From contig CBFHJJ010000024.1 of the NCBI GenBank assembly GCA_965655865.1, positions 1-18,738 of the forward strand: 18,738 nt of DNA, given 5' to 3'. This document shows positions 6,532 through 14,079 of the stretch, one piece after another (positions within the stretch are counted from its first letter, which is position 1; the number at the start of each line of letters is the position of its first letter). Origin of the DNA: MAG-121220-bin8 sp965655865 (GTDB lineage Bacteria > Bacteroidota > Bacteroidia > Flavobacteriales > Flavobacteriaceae). The position numbers and the translations under genes are program-made. Below the pieces are notes generated by a model, which was not told where the DNA came from, did not search any database, and saw nothing but the letters and a program-made list of their open reading frames with translations.

Positions 6532-6625
6532 ATAGTTAGCCTTAAGTATCAAATTAAAAATATTCCATATATAGTTTGATTTAAAGTATTTGATGTTTGG
6601 GGCTGAATATTTAAAAACTAGAAAA

Positions 6626-6715
6626 ATGGAATTATTATTAGATTGGAGAAATATTTTTATTGTGGCGCTTATGTTTATAGTTTTTTTAATTAGCTATAAA
6701 ACCTTAAAAAAATAA
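6626..6715 (+). CDS. Possible 29-residue single-helix membrane peptide
   Basis: A short reading frame of 29 codons plus TAA, with an A-rich leader just before the ATG. It encodes a short polar start (MELLLDWRN), a hydrophobic helix of about 17 residues and a basic end (YKTLKK), the build of a tail-in small membrane protein. An in-frame ATG at 6593 would give 40 residues with a basic N-terminal extension (YLKTRK). It would be the first gene behind the PadR-type promoter and operators, 33 bases before the small lipoprotein gene. I do not recognise a family, and an ORF this short may occur by chance in AT-rich DNA; the clear hydrophobic/basic composition and the position in the operon are the only support. 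Confidence 0.35.
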   Translation: MELLLDWRNIFIVALMFIVFLISYKTLKK

Positions 6716-6748
6716 AAAATTATTAATTAATAAATAAAAATTAAAACA

Positions 6749-6967
6749 ATGAAAAAAATATTATTACTATTATTTATCACTTTCACATTCATTTCTTGTG
6801 GATTAGATGTAAAACCTACTGTTACAGTAAAGAATGACATTAACTTGACCATTGACGGAGAAAATATCGATGGAATTCAAGGTGAATGGATTATCTCGTC
6901 TGAAGAAAAAAAAGAAAAGGGTAAAGAGATTATTGTTATTACTATTGAAAAAAACGAGATTATATAA
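6749..6967 (+). CDS. Small putative lipoprotein of the PadR/PspC operon
   Basis: 72 residues. The N-terminus MKKILLLLFITFTFISCG is a short basic/hydrophobic signal ending at C17, a plausible but imperfect lipobox (F-I-S-C rather than L-x-x-C). The mature part of about 55 residues is strongly charged, with repeated beta-strand-like pieces (TVTVKNDINLTIDG, GEWIISSEEK, IIVITIEKNE). No known domain is recognised. It ends 6 bases before the TTG start of padR, which suggests coupled expression. A secreted or outer-membrane-anchored lipoprotein is the best guess; a role as envelope stress sensor or target together with the PspC protein is only inference from context. Confidence 0.6.
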   Translation: MKKILLLLFITFTFISCGLDVKPTVTVKNDINLTIDGENIDGIQGEWIISSEEKKEKGKEIIVITIEKNEII

Positions 6968-6973
6968 TTTAAG

Positions 6974-7306
6974 TTGAGTACAGAGAATTTTAAAATACAA
7001 ATTAGAAAGGGGCTTTTAGAATTCTGTGTTTTGCAGATTATATCTAAAAAAGAAGTTTATGCTTCTGAAATTATTGAGGAATTAAAAGGTTCTAAAATAA
7101 TTGTAGTAGAGGGTACTGTTTATCCTCTTTTAAGTAGATTAAAAAAATCTAATTATATAAATCACGAATGGAAAGAATCAACTCAAGGCCCACCAAGAAA
7201 GTATTATTCAATTAGTGATTATGGATTACAACATTTAAAAGAACTAATTGTTTCTTGGGGCGATATAAATAGTTCAGTAAAAGAACTTCTTGGTGGTAAA
7301 AAATGA
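6974..7306 (+). CDS. PadR family transcriptional regulator
   Basis: A 110-residue winged-helix repressor. The N-terminal block has the standard PadR order: RKGLLEFCVLQIISKKEVYASEIIEEL (helices 1-2, about 11-37), EGTVYPLLSRLKKSNYINHEW (recognition helix and start of the wing, about 46-66), GPPRKYYSISDYGLQHL (wing, about 72-88), then a short C-terminal dimerisation helix. This is the compact (subfamily 2-like) form. The start is TTG, 6 bases after the preceding stop; there is no ATG before the conserved helix, and S-T-E-N-F before RKG fits the usual N-terminus. It probably represses its own operon through the tandem palindromes at 6496-6531. The effector is unknown. Downstream, its TGA overlaps a possible 25-codon ORF and lies 85 bases before the PspC gene. 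Confidence 0.92.
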   Translation: MSTENFKIQIRKGLLEFCVLQIISKKEVYASEIIEELKGSKIIVVEGTVYPLLSRLKKSNYINHEWKESTQGPPRKYYSISDYGLQHLKELIVSWGDINSSVKELLGGKK

Positions 7307-7380
7307 AAAAATTATTTCTGTTATTACTGGAATTTAAGATAAATCTTTTAAAAAAAATTTTAAAGTGGTTTAGGAACTAA
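7303..7380 (+). CDS. Possible 25-residue coupled peptide between padR and the PspC gene
   Basis: ATG at 7303 overlaps the padR stop as ATGA, and the frame runs 25 codons to TAA at 7378-7380. The peptide starts MKKLFLLLLEF and ends with KKILKWFRN: a hydrophobic then basic amphipathic composition without a domain. The 85-base gap between padR and the PspC gene is otherwise unexplained in a compact operon. Its stop is 11 bases before the PspC ATG, so it could act as a translated link or a membrane-binding peptide. It is too short to judge by codon use, and no homologue is known to me. Confidence 0.3.
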   Translation: MKKLFLLLLEFKINLLKKILKWFRN

Positions 7381-7391
7381 TTAAATAAAAA

Positions 7392-8663
7392 ATGAAAAAA
7401 ACACTTACAATAAACATAGGTCACTCGATTTTTAACATTGAAGAAGACGCTTATGAAATATTGAACAAATATTTAGATTCAATTAAAAATTATTTTAAAA
7501 AAATCGATAATGATTCAGAAATAATTAAAGATTTCGAATTAAGAATTGCAGAAAATTTTTCAGCTAAAGTCTCATCGATGAAGCAATGTATTGATTTAAG
7601 TGATGTTAAAGAAGTCATTAAGATAATGGGATCTTTAGACGATTTTAAAGAGATTTATAATGATACTGAAACAGAAAATATAAATGAAGAGAAAAAAATA
7701 AATAATAAACTTTTTAGAGATTCTAGCAATAGAATTATTGCTGGGGTTTGCTCTGGAATAGCTGAATATTTTAGAATTGATCCAATAATTGTAAGGGTTT
7801 TATTTTTTATAGCAGTTCCATTGAATTTAATAGTGTACATAATTTTTTGGATAGGGATTCCATCAAAAGATTTTGATCCTGACCTTAGAAAAATACTTTA
7901 CAGGGATAAAGAGAATGGAGTAATTGGAGGGGTGTCCAAAGGACTTTCAAATTACCTTAAAATTGATGCCAATATAATAAGAGTAATCTTTGTTGTGAGT
8001 TTATTTTTTGGAGGAGCTGGATTACTGTTTTATTTATTATTATGGTTTTTTACTAAAGAGGCAAAGACAATTGGTGAAAAAATGAACATGTCGGGTTTTA
8101 ATGTTAATTTATCTAATGTTGAAGACTTCATTAAAAAAAAAACAAAAAATCTAAATAGTCCTGAAAATACTTTAACGAAGATTTTTTTATTTCCTTTTAG
8201 GCTTTTAGCACCATTAATTAATGCGCTGTTAAAAATTGGAGTTTTCGTTTTTAAAACAATATTCTTTATATTTTCTTCAATATTTATTGTTTTTATTTCT
8301 GTTTTATTATTTGTTTTTTCAACTATATCATTTAAAGATATTAGTCCAGAACAAGATCCTGAATTTTATGAATTATTAAATGCTTTCCCTGATTATTTTG
8401 TAATATTTTCAGTGCTTTTCTTACTACTTACAATTATAATTTCTATTATAATTTCATTTTATATATTGTTTAAAAAGAAATTAAATCTTTATTTTTTTAT
8501 GTTATTAATTTTTTTGTGGATAGCTTTTTTAATCTTTATTTTAATTTCATTACCGAATATAATTTTAAACATGCAAGATTTAAATTTGTTACCAAATTGG
8601 ATTGACGGCAACTATACCTTTATATGGAAATTTGATGATTTAATGTTATATAAAAACAATTAG
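7392..8663 (+). CDS. Double PspC-domain membrane protein
   Basis: A 423-residue inner membrane protein. Order: a soluble N-terminal domain at 1-95 (MKKTLTINIGHSIFNIEEDAY start and a D-F-E-L-R-I-A-E-N motif, found in Bacteroidota PspC proteins); PspC domain 1 at about 106-157 (FRDSSNRIIAGVCSGIAEYF, then a helix); PspC domain 2 at about 168-222 (LYRDKENGVIGGVSKGLSNYL, then a helix); a polar link; and four or five more helices at about 268-312, 333-358 and 366-390. In enterobacteria PspC is a membrane partner of the phage shock response, where it senses envelope stress with PspB and releases PspF from PspA. No PspA or PspF is seen here, so only the domain, not the pathway, is shared. The co-operonic PadR protein is the likely regulator. 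The short polar tail after the last helix is unusual only in lacking a DUF2807-type domain. Confidence 0.9.
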   Translation: MKKTLTINIGHSIFNIEEDAYEILNKYLDSIKNYFKKIDNDSEIIKDFELRIAENFSAKVSSMKQCIDLSDVKEVIKIMGSLDDFKEIYNDTETENINEEKKINNKLFRDSSNRIIAGVCSGIAEYFRIDPIIVRVLFFIAVPLNLIVYIIFWIGIPSKDFDPDLRKILYRDKENGVIGGVSKGLSNYLKIDANIIRVIFVVSLFFGGAGLLFYLLLWFFTKEAKTIGEKMNMSGFNVNLSNVEDFIKKKTKNLNSPENTLTKIFLFPFRLLAPLINALLKIGVFVFKTIFFIFSSIFIVFISVLLFVFSTISFKDISPEQDPEFYELLNAFPDYFVIFSVLFLLLTIIISIIISFYILFKKKLNLYFFMLLIFLWIAFLIFILISLPNIILNMQDLNLLPNWIDGNYTFIWKFDDLMLYKNN

Positions 8664-8691
8664 GTTTATAAAATAAACTAGTTTATATTTG
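8664..8691 (+). promoter_or_regulatory. Promoter with alternating GTTTAT/ATAAAC half-sites
   Basis: Three half-sites lie in alternating orientation: GTTTAT (8664-8669), ATAAAC (8673-8678) and GTTTAT (8681-8686). The last two form a perfect 14-bp palindrome ATAAACTAGTTTAT (8673-8686). Its right end overlaps TATATTTG (8684-8691), a match to the -7 consensus TAnnTTTG. There is no good TTG at the -33 position (TTAGG at 8660-8664 is nearest), which fits an activated or repressed weak promoter. It precedes the membrane-protein/winged-helix gene pair and may be bound by that regulator. Confidence 0.5.
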
Positions 8692-8709
8692 TGCTTTAAA
8701 AAAAATATT

Positions 8710-9279
8710 ATGACAAAAGAAGAACAGTTAAGTATTATTAATAACGCAATTAAGCAGACTAAATATAATCTCAAACCTCTTGGATATAATCTTACTTTTT
8801 GGGGTATTTTGATAATTGCAATGAGCTTATTTCATTACTTTTTCCCCCAGATAGTTCAATTCACTTACTACTCCTCCTTTATATATTGGGTAGCTATTCC
8901 ATTACTTGGAATGGTTTATACAACCTATTATAATATAAATTCAGGAAACAAATTGGGATATGAAACGCAACTTGGAAGAGTCATTAGAATTATATGGGCG
9001 GTTTTTGGATTGTCTTGGATTTCAATAATTGGTATTTCTCTATTGCATGATACCAATCCAGTTCAAGACATATTATTCTTGTTAGGTACAGTTTTAATTA
9101 TGTCTGGAGTTATTATAAGATTCAAACCCATTACTTTTGGTGGTATAGGATTATTAATTTTTACTATTTATACATATTATGTTCCTGGAATTAATTTTCT
9201 TTTGGTAAATGTAGTTGGAATTACTTTTGGAATGTTGATCCCTGGTTTAGCTCTTTATCTTTTGAAAAAAGATGAATAA
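8710..9279 (+). CDS. Six-helix membrane protein paired with a winged-helix regulator
   Basis: From ATG 8710 the protein has 189 residues. A TTG at 8689 would add seven residues, but it lies inside the -7 promoter element, so 8710 is preferred. A polar N-terminal helix (1-20, TKEEQLSIINNAIKQTKYNL) is followed by six membrane helices at about 28-46, 54-74, 94-112, 119-136, 140-157 and 164-185, and a short KKDE tail. No known enzymatic or transport motif is recognised. The last 8 bases overlap the start of the winged-helix gene, so the two are translationally coupled. Such pairs of a small polytopic protein and a one-domain regulator are frequent in Bacteroidota, from memory; a role as membrane sensor or sequestering partner of the regulator is possible but only inferred. 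Confidence 0.75.
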   Translation: MTKEEQLSIINNAIKQTKYNLKPLGYNLTFWGILIIAMSLFHYFFPQIVQFTYYSSFIYWVAIPLLGMVYTTYYNINSGNKLGYETQLGRVIRIIWAVFGLSWISIIGISLLHDTNPVQDILFLLGTVLIMSGVIIRFKPITFGGIGLLIFTIYTYYVPGINFLLVNVVGITFGMLIPGLALYLLKKDE

Positions 9280-9586
9280 GGATATAGAAAAATTATTGTT
9301 TAATCCGATAAGACTCAAAGCAATTTCATTTTTGATGACTGTTGAGTATTGTAATTTCAAAGCATTACTTGAAATTACTGATTCAACGAAAGGAAATTTA
9401 AGTATTCAATTAAAGAAGTTAAATGAAGCAGGTTTGATTAAAATTGATAAATATTTTAAACCTAGCCCTAAAAAGTCAAAGGGTATAGTTGTTGTACTAG
9501 GCTATCCAACAACTGATTATTCAATAACAAAAAAAGGTAAAAAGTCGTTTGAGGAATTTTATAAACAATTGATTTCATATAAATAA
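9272..9586 (+). CDS. Winged-helix DNA-binding protein (HTH_34-like)
   Basis: A 104-residue single-domain regulator of the ArsR/MarR-like winged-helix type. Helix-turn-helix elements: NPIRLKAISFLMTVEYCNFKAL (about 11-32), TDSTKGNLSIQLKKLNEAGLI (about 36-56, recognition helix), a wing with KGIVVVLGYPTTDYSITKKG (about 70-89), and a C-terminal helix FEEFYKQL. The arrangement fits the 'winged helix DNA-binding domain' family PF13601. It has no ligand domain and no cysteine or histidine metal site of the ArsR sort (one Cys, C27). It overlaps the upstream membrane-protein gene by 8 bases. Likely targets are the half-sites at 8664-8686 and perhaps the AAGTTAACTT palindrome at 9593-9602 before the export operon; both are inferences. 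Confidence 0.88.
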   Translation: MNKDIEKLLFNPIRLKAISFLMTVEYCNFKALLEITDSTKGNLSIQLKKLNEAGLIKIDKYFKPSPKKSKGIVVVLGYPTTDYSITKKGKKSFEEFYKQLISYK

Positions 9587-9592
9587 AATGTA

Positions 9593-9602
9593 AAGTTAAC
9601 TT
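9593..9602 (+). promoter_or_regulatory. AAGTTAACTT palindrome before the export operon
   Basis: A perfect 10-bp palindrome followed by a further TTAAC, 110 bases before the ATPase start, in the 125-base gap between the winged-helix gene and the ABC export operon. A weak -7-like TACATTTA is at 9623-9630, which would put the palindrome near the -33 position. No full-consensus promoter is seen in this gap, which otherwise holds only AT-rich sequence. Short palindromes of this composition can occur by chance. Confidence 0.3.
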
Positions 9603-9711
9603 AACAATATGACAATTATTTATACATTTACGTGCTGAAATTAATTAAAATTAAATGCTAATTAAACCTTGGGCACATTTATTGATCTAAATATGGTAAC
9701 AATTAACAATT

Positions 9712-10404
9712 ATGATTAAAATAAACGACTTACATAAGTCCTATAAAATGGGGTCAAATTCTCTTCATGTTTTAAAAGGAATTAATTTTAATGTTGAAGA
9801 AGGTGAACTTGTAGCAATTATGGGATCGTCTGGTTCTGGAAAATCAACCCTGCTCAATATTTTAGGAATGTTAGATTTACTAGACAAAGGATCTTATGAA
9901 CTTGATAATGTCCCAATTCGAGATTTAGATGAAACCAAAGCTGCTAATTATAGAAATAAATTTTTAGGATTTGTATTTCAATCTTTTAATCTTATTAATT
10001 ATAAAACTGCACTTGAAAATGTTACTCTTCCCCTTTATTATCAAGGAGTCAATAGAAAAGAAAGAGAAGCATTAGCATTAGAATATTTAGACAATGTAGG
10101 TTTAAAAGAATGGGCTACTCATTTACCAAGTGAATTATCGGGTGGTCAAAAACAAAGAGTTGCTATCGCAAGAGCACTCGTTTCTAAACCTAAAGTTTTA
10201 TTAGCTGACGAGCCAACAGGTGCTTTAGATTCTAAAACTTCTAAGGAGGTTATGGCTTTAATTCAAGAAATAAATAAAAATGGTAAAACAATTTTAATTG
10301 TAACCCACGAAGAAGATATTGCTAAAATGTGTTCTAGAATTGTAAGATTAAAGGATGGGATTATTGTTGAAGACAAAAAAAATATAATGAAAAAAGCTAT
10401 TTAA
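9712..10404 (+). CDS. ABC transporter ATP-binding protein (MacB/LolD type)
   Basis: A 230-residue ATPase. Walker A GSSGSGKST is at 38-46, Q-loop Q90 in GFVFQSFN, the ABC signature LSGGQKQR at 142-149, Walker B VLLADE at 162-167 with catalytic E167, D-loop GALD at 170-173 and switch H199 in VTHEED. The sequence belongs to the MacB/LolD/FtsE-type branch that powers mechanotransmission rather than substrate passage through the membrane. As a stand-alone ATPase it serves the two permeases that follow. Its TAA is directly followed by the first permease ATG. Substrate is unknown: family members export macrolides, siderophores, peptides or lipoproteins. All catalytic motifs are intact. Confidence 0.95.
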   Translation: MIKINDLHKSYKMGSNSLHVLKGINFNVEEGELVAIMGSSGSGKSTLLNILGMLDLLDKGSYELDNVPIRDLDETKAANYRNKFLGFVFQSFNLINYKTALENVTLPLYYQGVNRKEREALALEYLDNVGLKEWATHLPSELSGGQKQRVAIARALVSKPKVLLADEPTGALDSKTSKEVMALIQEINKNGKTILIVTHEEDIAKMCSRIVRLKDGIIVEDKKNIMKKAI

Positions 10405-11637
10405 ATGTTTAGTAGAGACCGTTGGATAGAAATATTTGAAACCATTAGAAAGAACAAACTTAGAACTTTTCTTTCTGGCTTTACTGTGGCCCTGGGAATC
10501 TTAATTTTTGTAGTATTATTTGGTTTTGGAAACGGTCTAAAAAACACTTTTGATAAATTTTTCAAGGACGACGCTTTGAATACTATGTGGGTAAGACCAA
10601 GTAGAACTTCAAAACCATATATGGGTTATGAAGCTAATAGACGAATAGAATTAGATAATGCAGACCTAGAGGATATCTCCAAAAGATTTGAATTTTATAT
10701 TCAAGGCATAACCCCTAGAATTTCATTTAGTGGAACAGTAGGATACAAGTTAGAATCTAATAATTATTCCATAAGAGGAGTCGGTCCATCTCATCAATAC
10801 AATGAGATGACTATCATGATGAAAGGAAGGTTCCTTAACGGTTTAGATGTCGAAAATAAAGAAAGAAATATAGTAATTGGTAGATTAGTTGAACAAGATT
10901 TATTTAAAGATCAAGATGGTATTGGAAAATTTGTAAGTGGAGGAGGAAGATCTTGGAAAGTTGTTGGTGTTTATCAAGATGACGGAGGTGACAATGAAGA
11001 AAGAATAATTTATGCACCATATTCAACAATTCAAATGATTCAAAAAGGGTCAGATGATATAGGTCAAATGATCATTTCATATAAACCTGAAATTGGATAT
11101 GCAGGAGCTATAGCTTTTGAAAAACAATTAAAAAAATATTTAAAACAAAAAAAGTTTATAGACCCAACTGATCCAAGAGGTCTTTTTATTAGAAGTGCGG
11201 CTTCTGACCTTAAAGAAAATGATCAGTTTACTTCTGTTTTGCAATATATTATTTCATTTGTAGGGATTGGAACCCTTTTAGCTGGAATAATAGGGATTTC
11301 AAATATAATGGTTTTCGTAGTCAAGGAAAGAACAAAAGAGCTTGGTGTAAGAAAAGCAATTGGAGCTACACCAAAATCAATTGTAGGAATGATTTTGCAC
11401 GAGGCAATTTTTATTACTACAATTTCTGGATATTTTGGTTTATTTATTGGGATAGCCTTTTTAAATTTTATTGGAGATAAATTAGAAGAAGAGTATTACA
11501 TTACTAACCCATACATAGATTTTTCAACTGGGATATTAGCTACTATTTTATTAATAGCTTTTGGAGCTTTTGCAGGCTATTTACCAGCAAAAAGAGCAGC
11601 AAGTATTAAACCAATAGAAGCATTAAGAGACGATTGA
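10405..11637 (+). CDS. MacB-like ABC permease, subunit 1
   Basis: 410 residues with the MacB/FtsX topology: helix 1 at about 22-44, a large periplasmic MacB_PCD domain at about 45-275, then three helices at about 283-305, 333-357 and 374-396. The cytosolic coupling motif KERTKELGVRKAIGATP is at 307-323 and the C-terminal P-A-K-R-A-A-S-I-K-P-I-E-A-L-R end is typical. It begins right at the stop of the ATPase gene and is followed after one base by a second, different permease. Having one ATPase and two unlike permeases suggests a heterodimeric MacB-type transporter. The periplasmic domain would contact the adaptor and TolC-like proteins encoded downstream. Confidence 0.94.
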   Translation: MFSRDRWIEIFETIRKNKLRTFLSGFTVALGILIFVVLFGFGNGLKNTFDKFFKDDALNTMWVRPSRTSKPYMGYEANRRIELDNADLEDISKRFEFYIQGITPRISFSGTVGYKLESNNYSIRGVGPSHQYNEMTIMMKGRFLNGLDVENKERNIVIGRLVEQDLFKDQDGIGKFVSGGGRSWKVVGVYQDDGGDNEERIIYAPYSTIQMIQKGSDDIGQMIISYKPEIGYAGAIAFEKQLKKYLKQKKFIDPTDPRGLFIRSAASDLKENDQFTSVLQYIISFVGIGTLLAGIIGISNIMVFVVKERTKELGVRKAIGATPKSIVGMILHEAIFITTISGYFGLFIGIAFLNFIGDKLEEEYYITNPYIDFSTGILATILLIAFGAFAGYLPAKRAASIKPIEALRDD

Positions 11638-11638
11638 T

Positions 11639-12907
11639 ATGAAAAGATTATTTGACAAAGACACTTGGCAAGAAATTTTTGGTTCAATCCAAAAAAACAA
11701 AATAAGAACTATAATCACAATGATTGGAGTGTTGTGGGGTATTTTTATATATATAGCTCTTTCAGGATCTTCAAAGGGACTTGATAATGGCTTTGAAAGA
11801 GCTTTTCAGTCTATAGCTTCTAATAGTATTTTTGTTTGGGCTCAGTCCACAAGCCTTCCATATGCAGGCTATAAATCTGAAAGAAACATAACATTAAAAA
11901 TTCAAGACGCAGACGTATTAAAAAAGAAAGTCAAAAATATTAAATTTATAGCTCCAAGAATTGTTGCAGGTGTTTTTGGGGGGTCAGATGGAGGGAATAT
12001 TGTCAGAGGAACAAAAACAGGTACTTATGCAATTTATGGAGAATATCCAGAATATATAAAAATTGCTACATCGAAAATTTATGATGGAGGAAGGTTTATA
12101 AACCAATCTGATATTAAAGATGACAGAAAAGTTTGTGTTATTGGAGAACGAACTCAGTTAGAACTTTTTGAAGATGATGAAGATCCGATAGGTAAATTTA
12201 TAAGTCTTAACAAAATTAATTTTAGAGTTATTGGAGTTCACAAATTTGTTCAAGGTGGCGGTTTTGGTGACGACGGGGATATTTACATACCATTTACGAC
12301 TTTTAAAAAAATATTTAATACAGGTGACGATGTTGGTTTTTTTATGATTGCTGCTGATGAAGATGCTGATGGAGTTAAAGTGGAAAAGGATATTAAAGCA
12401 ACGTTAAAACAAATTCATAAAATCGATCCAAATGATGAAAGAGCGATTGGAGGATTTAATTTAGGTGAGGTTTTTAGACAAACTATGAATTTTGCTGATG
12501 GTCTAACTTTCTTGTCTTTAGTAGTTGGTTTAGCCACTATATTGGCAGGTATTATAGGCATTGGAAACATTTTACTTATTTCTGTAAAAGAAAGAACTAA
12601 AGAAATTGGCATTAGAAGAGCATTAGGAGCGACCCCTGCTGAAGTAAGATCTCAAATTATTTTAGAATCTGTGTTTTTGACAATACTTGCTGGAGTGATT
12701 GGAATCATTTTAGGAGCATTGGTTTTGTACGGAATTAATGCAGCCACAATGGATCAAACTGATTTCCCATACACTAATCCTACTGTTCCAATACCATATA
12801 TTCTTGGAGCTTTAGGTTTAATGGTATTGCTAGGAACACTAATAGGAATCATACCAGCTCAAAGAGCTGTTAGCATAAAACCAATAGACGCATTAAGAGA
12901 AGAATAA
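11639..12907 (+). CDS. MacB-like ABC permease, subunit 2
   Basis: 422 residues, same topology as its neighbour: helix 1 at about 24-42, periplasmic domain at about 45-285, helices at about 290-314, 342-366 and 385-407. The coupling motif KERTKEIGIRRALGATP is at 317-333 and the end is P-A-Q-R-A-V-S-I-K-P-I-D-A-L-R-E-E. The periplasmic domain is rich in Gly and Asp around 205-215 (GGGFGDDGD). It is clearly paralogous to subunit 1 (both begin with a D-x-W-x-E-I-F then K-N-K-x-R-T motif) but divergent in the periplasmic part, so the two probably form an asymmetric pair. It is separated from subunit 1 by a single base and from the adaptor gene by 25 bases. Confidence 0.94.
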   Translation: MKRLFDKDTWQEIFGSIQKNKIRTIITMIGVLWGIFIYIALSGSSKGLDNGFERAFQSIASNSIFVWAQSTSLPYAGYKSERNITLKIQDADVLKKKVKNIKFIAPRIVAGVFGGSDGGNIVRGTKTGTYAIYGEYPEYIKIATSKIYDGGRFINQSDIKDDRKVCVIGERTQLELFEDDEDPIGKFISLNKINFRVIGVHKFVQGGGFGDDGDIYIPFTTFKKIFNTGDDVGFFMIAADEDADGVKVEKDIKATLKQIHKIDPNDERAIGGFNLGEVFRQTMNFADGLTFLSLVVGLATILAGIIGIGNILLISVKERTKEIGIRRALGATPAEVRSQIILESVFLTILAGVIGIILGALVLYGINAATMDQTDFPYTNPTVPIPYILGALGLMVLLGTLIGIIPAQRAVSIKPIDALREE

Positions 12908-12932
12908 ATAGAATAACAATTAATTATATACC

Positions 12933-14051
12933 ATGAAATATTTAAAATACATAGGAATTGCTGCCCTTATTGGGGGAGTTTTATTTGCTACTGCTTTTTT
13001 CATTAAATCCAATAGCACTTCATCAATAGTTTACGATACACAGACTTTAATTACGGCTACAATTGAAGATAAAATTGTTGCAACTGGAAAAGTTTTACCC
13101 GAAGATGAGGTAAATATAGTTCCACAAATAGCAGGAATAATACAAGAAATTTTAGTTGAAGAGGGTGATGAGCTTTCTGCTGGAGATTTAATAGCAAGAA
13201 TAAAAGTAGTTCCAAACGAACAGACTTTAAATAGTGCAGAAGGTAGAGTGAAGAGCGCACAGATAGTATTAAAAAATTCCAAAATTGAGTTTGAAAGAAA
13301 TAAAGCACTTTTTTCTAAAGAAATTATTTCGGAACAAGATTTTAATTCAGTAACACTTAGATACAATCAAGACATGCAAAATTTGTCTAATGCAAAAAGT
13401 GATCTACAAATAATTAAATTAGGATCTTCTGGAGGATCTACAATTACAAATACAAACGTTAGAGCTACAGTTTCAGGAACAATTTTAGAAATTCCTGTTA
13501 AAGAAGGAGATCAAGTAATTCAAGCTAATACATTTAACGCGGGTACTACTATAGCAACAATAGCTGATTTAGATAAAATGATTTTTGAAGGTCAAGTTGA
13601 TGAAGGTGAAGTCGGAAAACTTTCAGTTGATATGCCATTAATAATAACATTAGGAGCAATTGAAGGAAAAGAATATAAAGCTAAACTCAGATTAATATCT
13701 CCAAAAGGAACAGAAATTGCTGGTGCAATACAGTTTAAAATTGAAGGAGAAGTTTATTTAGATGATGAGTATGTAATTAGAGCTGGTTACAGCGCTAATG
13801 CTTCAATAGTTTCTGAAAGAAAAGAAAATATAACTGCAATTAGTGAAGCATTACTACAATACGACTCGAAGACTAAAAAACCATATGTAGAAATTGAAAC
13901 TTCTGATCAAAAATTTAAAAGACAAGATGTTAAGCTTGGTATTTCAGATGGAGTTAATGCAGAGTTAATTTCTGGAGTTTCAAAAACTGATAAAATTAAA
14001 GTTTGGAATAAAACGGAGCCAGTCAAAAGAGGAGAGGAAGATGAAGATTAG
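12933..14051 (+). CDS. Periplasmic adaptor (membrane fusion) protein, HlyD/MacA type
   Basis: A 372-residue adaptor bridging the inner membrane permease and the outer membrane channel. A signal/anchor helix lies at about 5-24. The lipoyl-like half-motifs are at about 58-92 (VPQIAGIIQEILVEEGDELSAGD) and 176-210 (VRATVSGTILEIPVKEGDQV), flanking a short coiled-coil hairpin at about 95-160. A beta-barrel domain follows at about 213-295 and a membrane-proximal domain at about 297-360. The tail EPVKRGEEDED is acidic. The hairpin is short compared with RND adaptors, as expected for MacA-type proteins. The gene follows the second permease by 25 bases and ends 28 bases before the preferred start of the TolC gene, so all five genes form one export operon. 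Confidence 0.93.
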   Translation: MKYLKYIGIAALIGGVLFATAFFIKSNSTSSIVYDTQTLITATIEDKIVATGKVLPEDEVNIVPQIAGIIQEILVEEGDELSAGDLIARIKVVPNEQTLNSAEGRVKSAQIVLKNSKIEFERNKALFSKEIISEQDFNSVTLRYNQDMQNLSNAKSDLQIIKLGSSGGSTITNTNVRATVSGTILEIPVKEGDQVIQANTFNAGTTIATIADLDKMIFEGQVDEGEVGKLSVDMPLIITLGAIEGKEYKAKLRLISPKGTEIAGAIQFKIEGEVYLDDEYVIRAGYSANASIVSERKENITAISEALLQYDSKTKKPYVEIETSDQKFKRQDVKLGISDGVNAELISGVSKTDKIKVWNKTEPVKRGEEDED

Positions 14052-14079
14052 AATTAGACAATTAAATACTAAAACAACT

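Noticed and set aside
6540..6600. Imperfect inverted repeat (ATCAAA ... TTTGAT) as a terminator or riboswitch
   Set aside because: The arms are only 6 bases with a spacer of about 20 AT-rich bases and no T tract; stability would be negligible.
8689..8709. TTG start for the six-helix membrane protein
   Set aside because: This TTG is part of the TATATTTG promoter element, so it would be upstream of the transcription start.
6464..9600. A mobile element or defence island
   Set aside because: No transposase, integrase, terminal repeats, tRNA target, toxin-antitoxin pair or nuclease is seen, and base composition looks like the flanks.
9655..9690. 11-codon ORF as a leader peptide before the export operon
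   Set aside because: It is too short, lacks a following attenuator hairpin, and is expected by chance in this AT-rich gap.
13031..13366. Reverse-strand ORF inside the adaptor gene
   Set aside because: It is fully contained in a well-supported gene and has a low-complexity Ser/Leu/Phe composition typical of antisense shadows.
14041..14079. Upstream ATG for the TolC-type gene
   Set aside because: It would place 13 charged residues before an otherwise clean signal peptide and overlap the adaptor gene; ATG 14080 is preferred.
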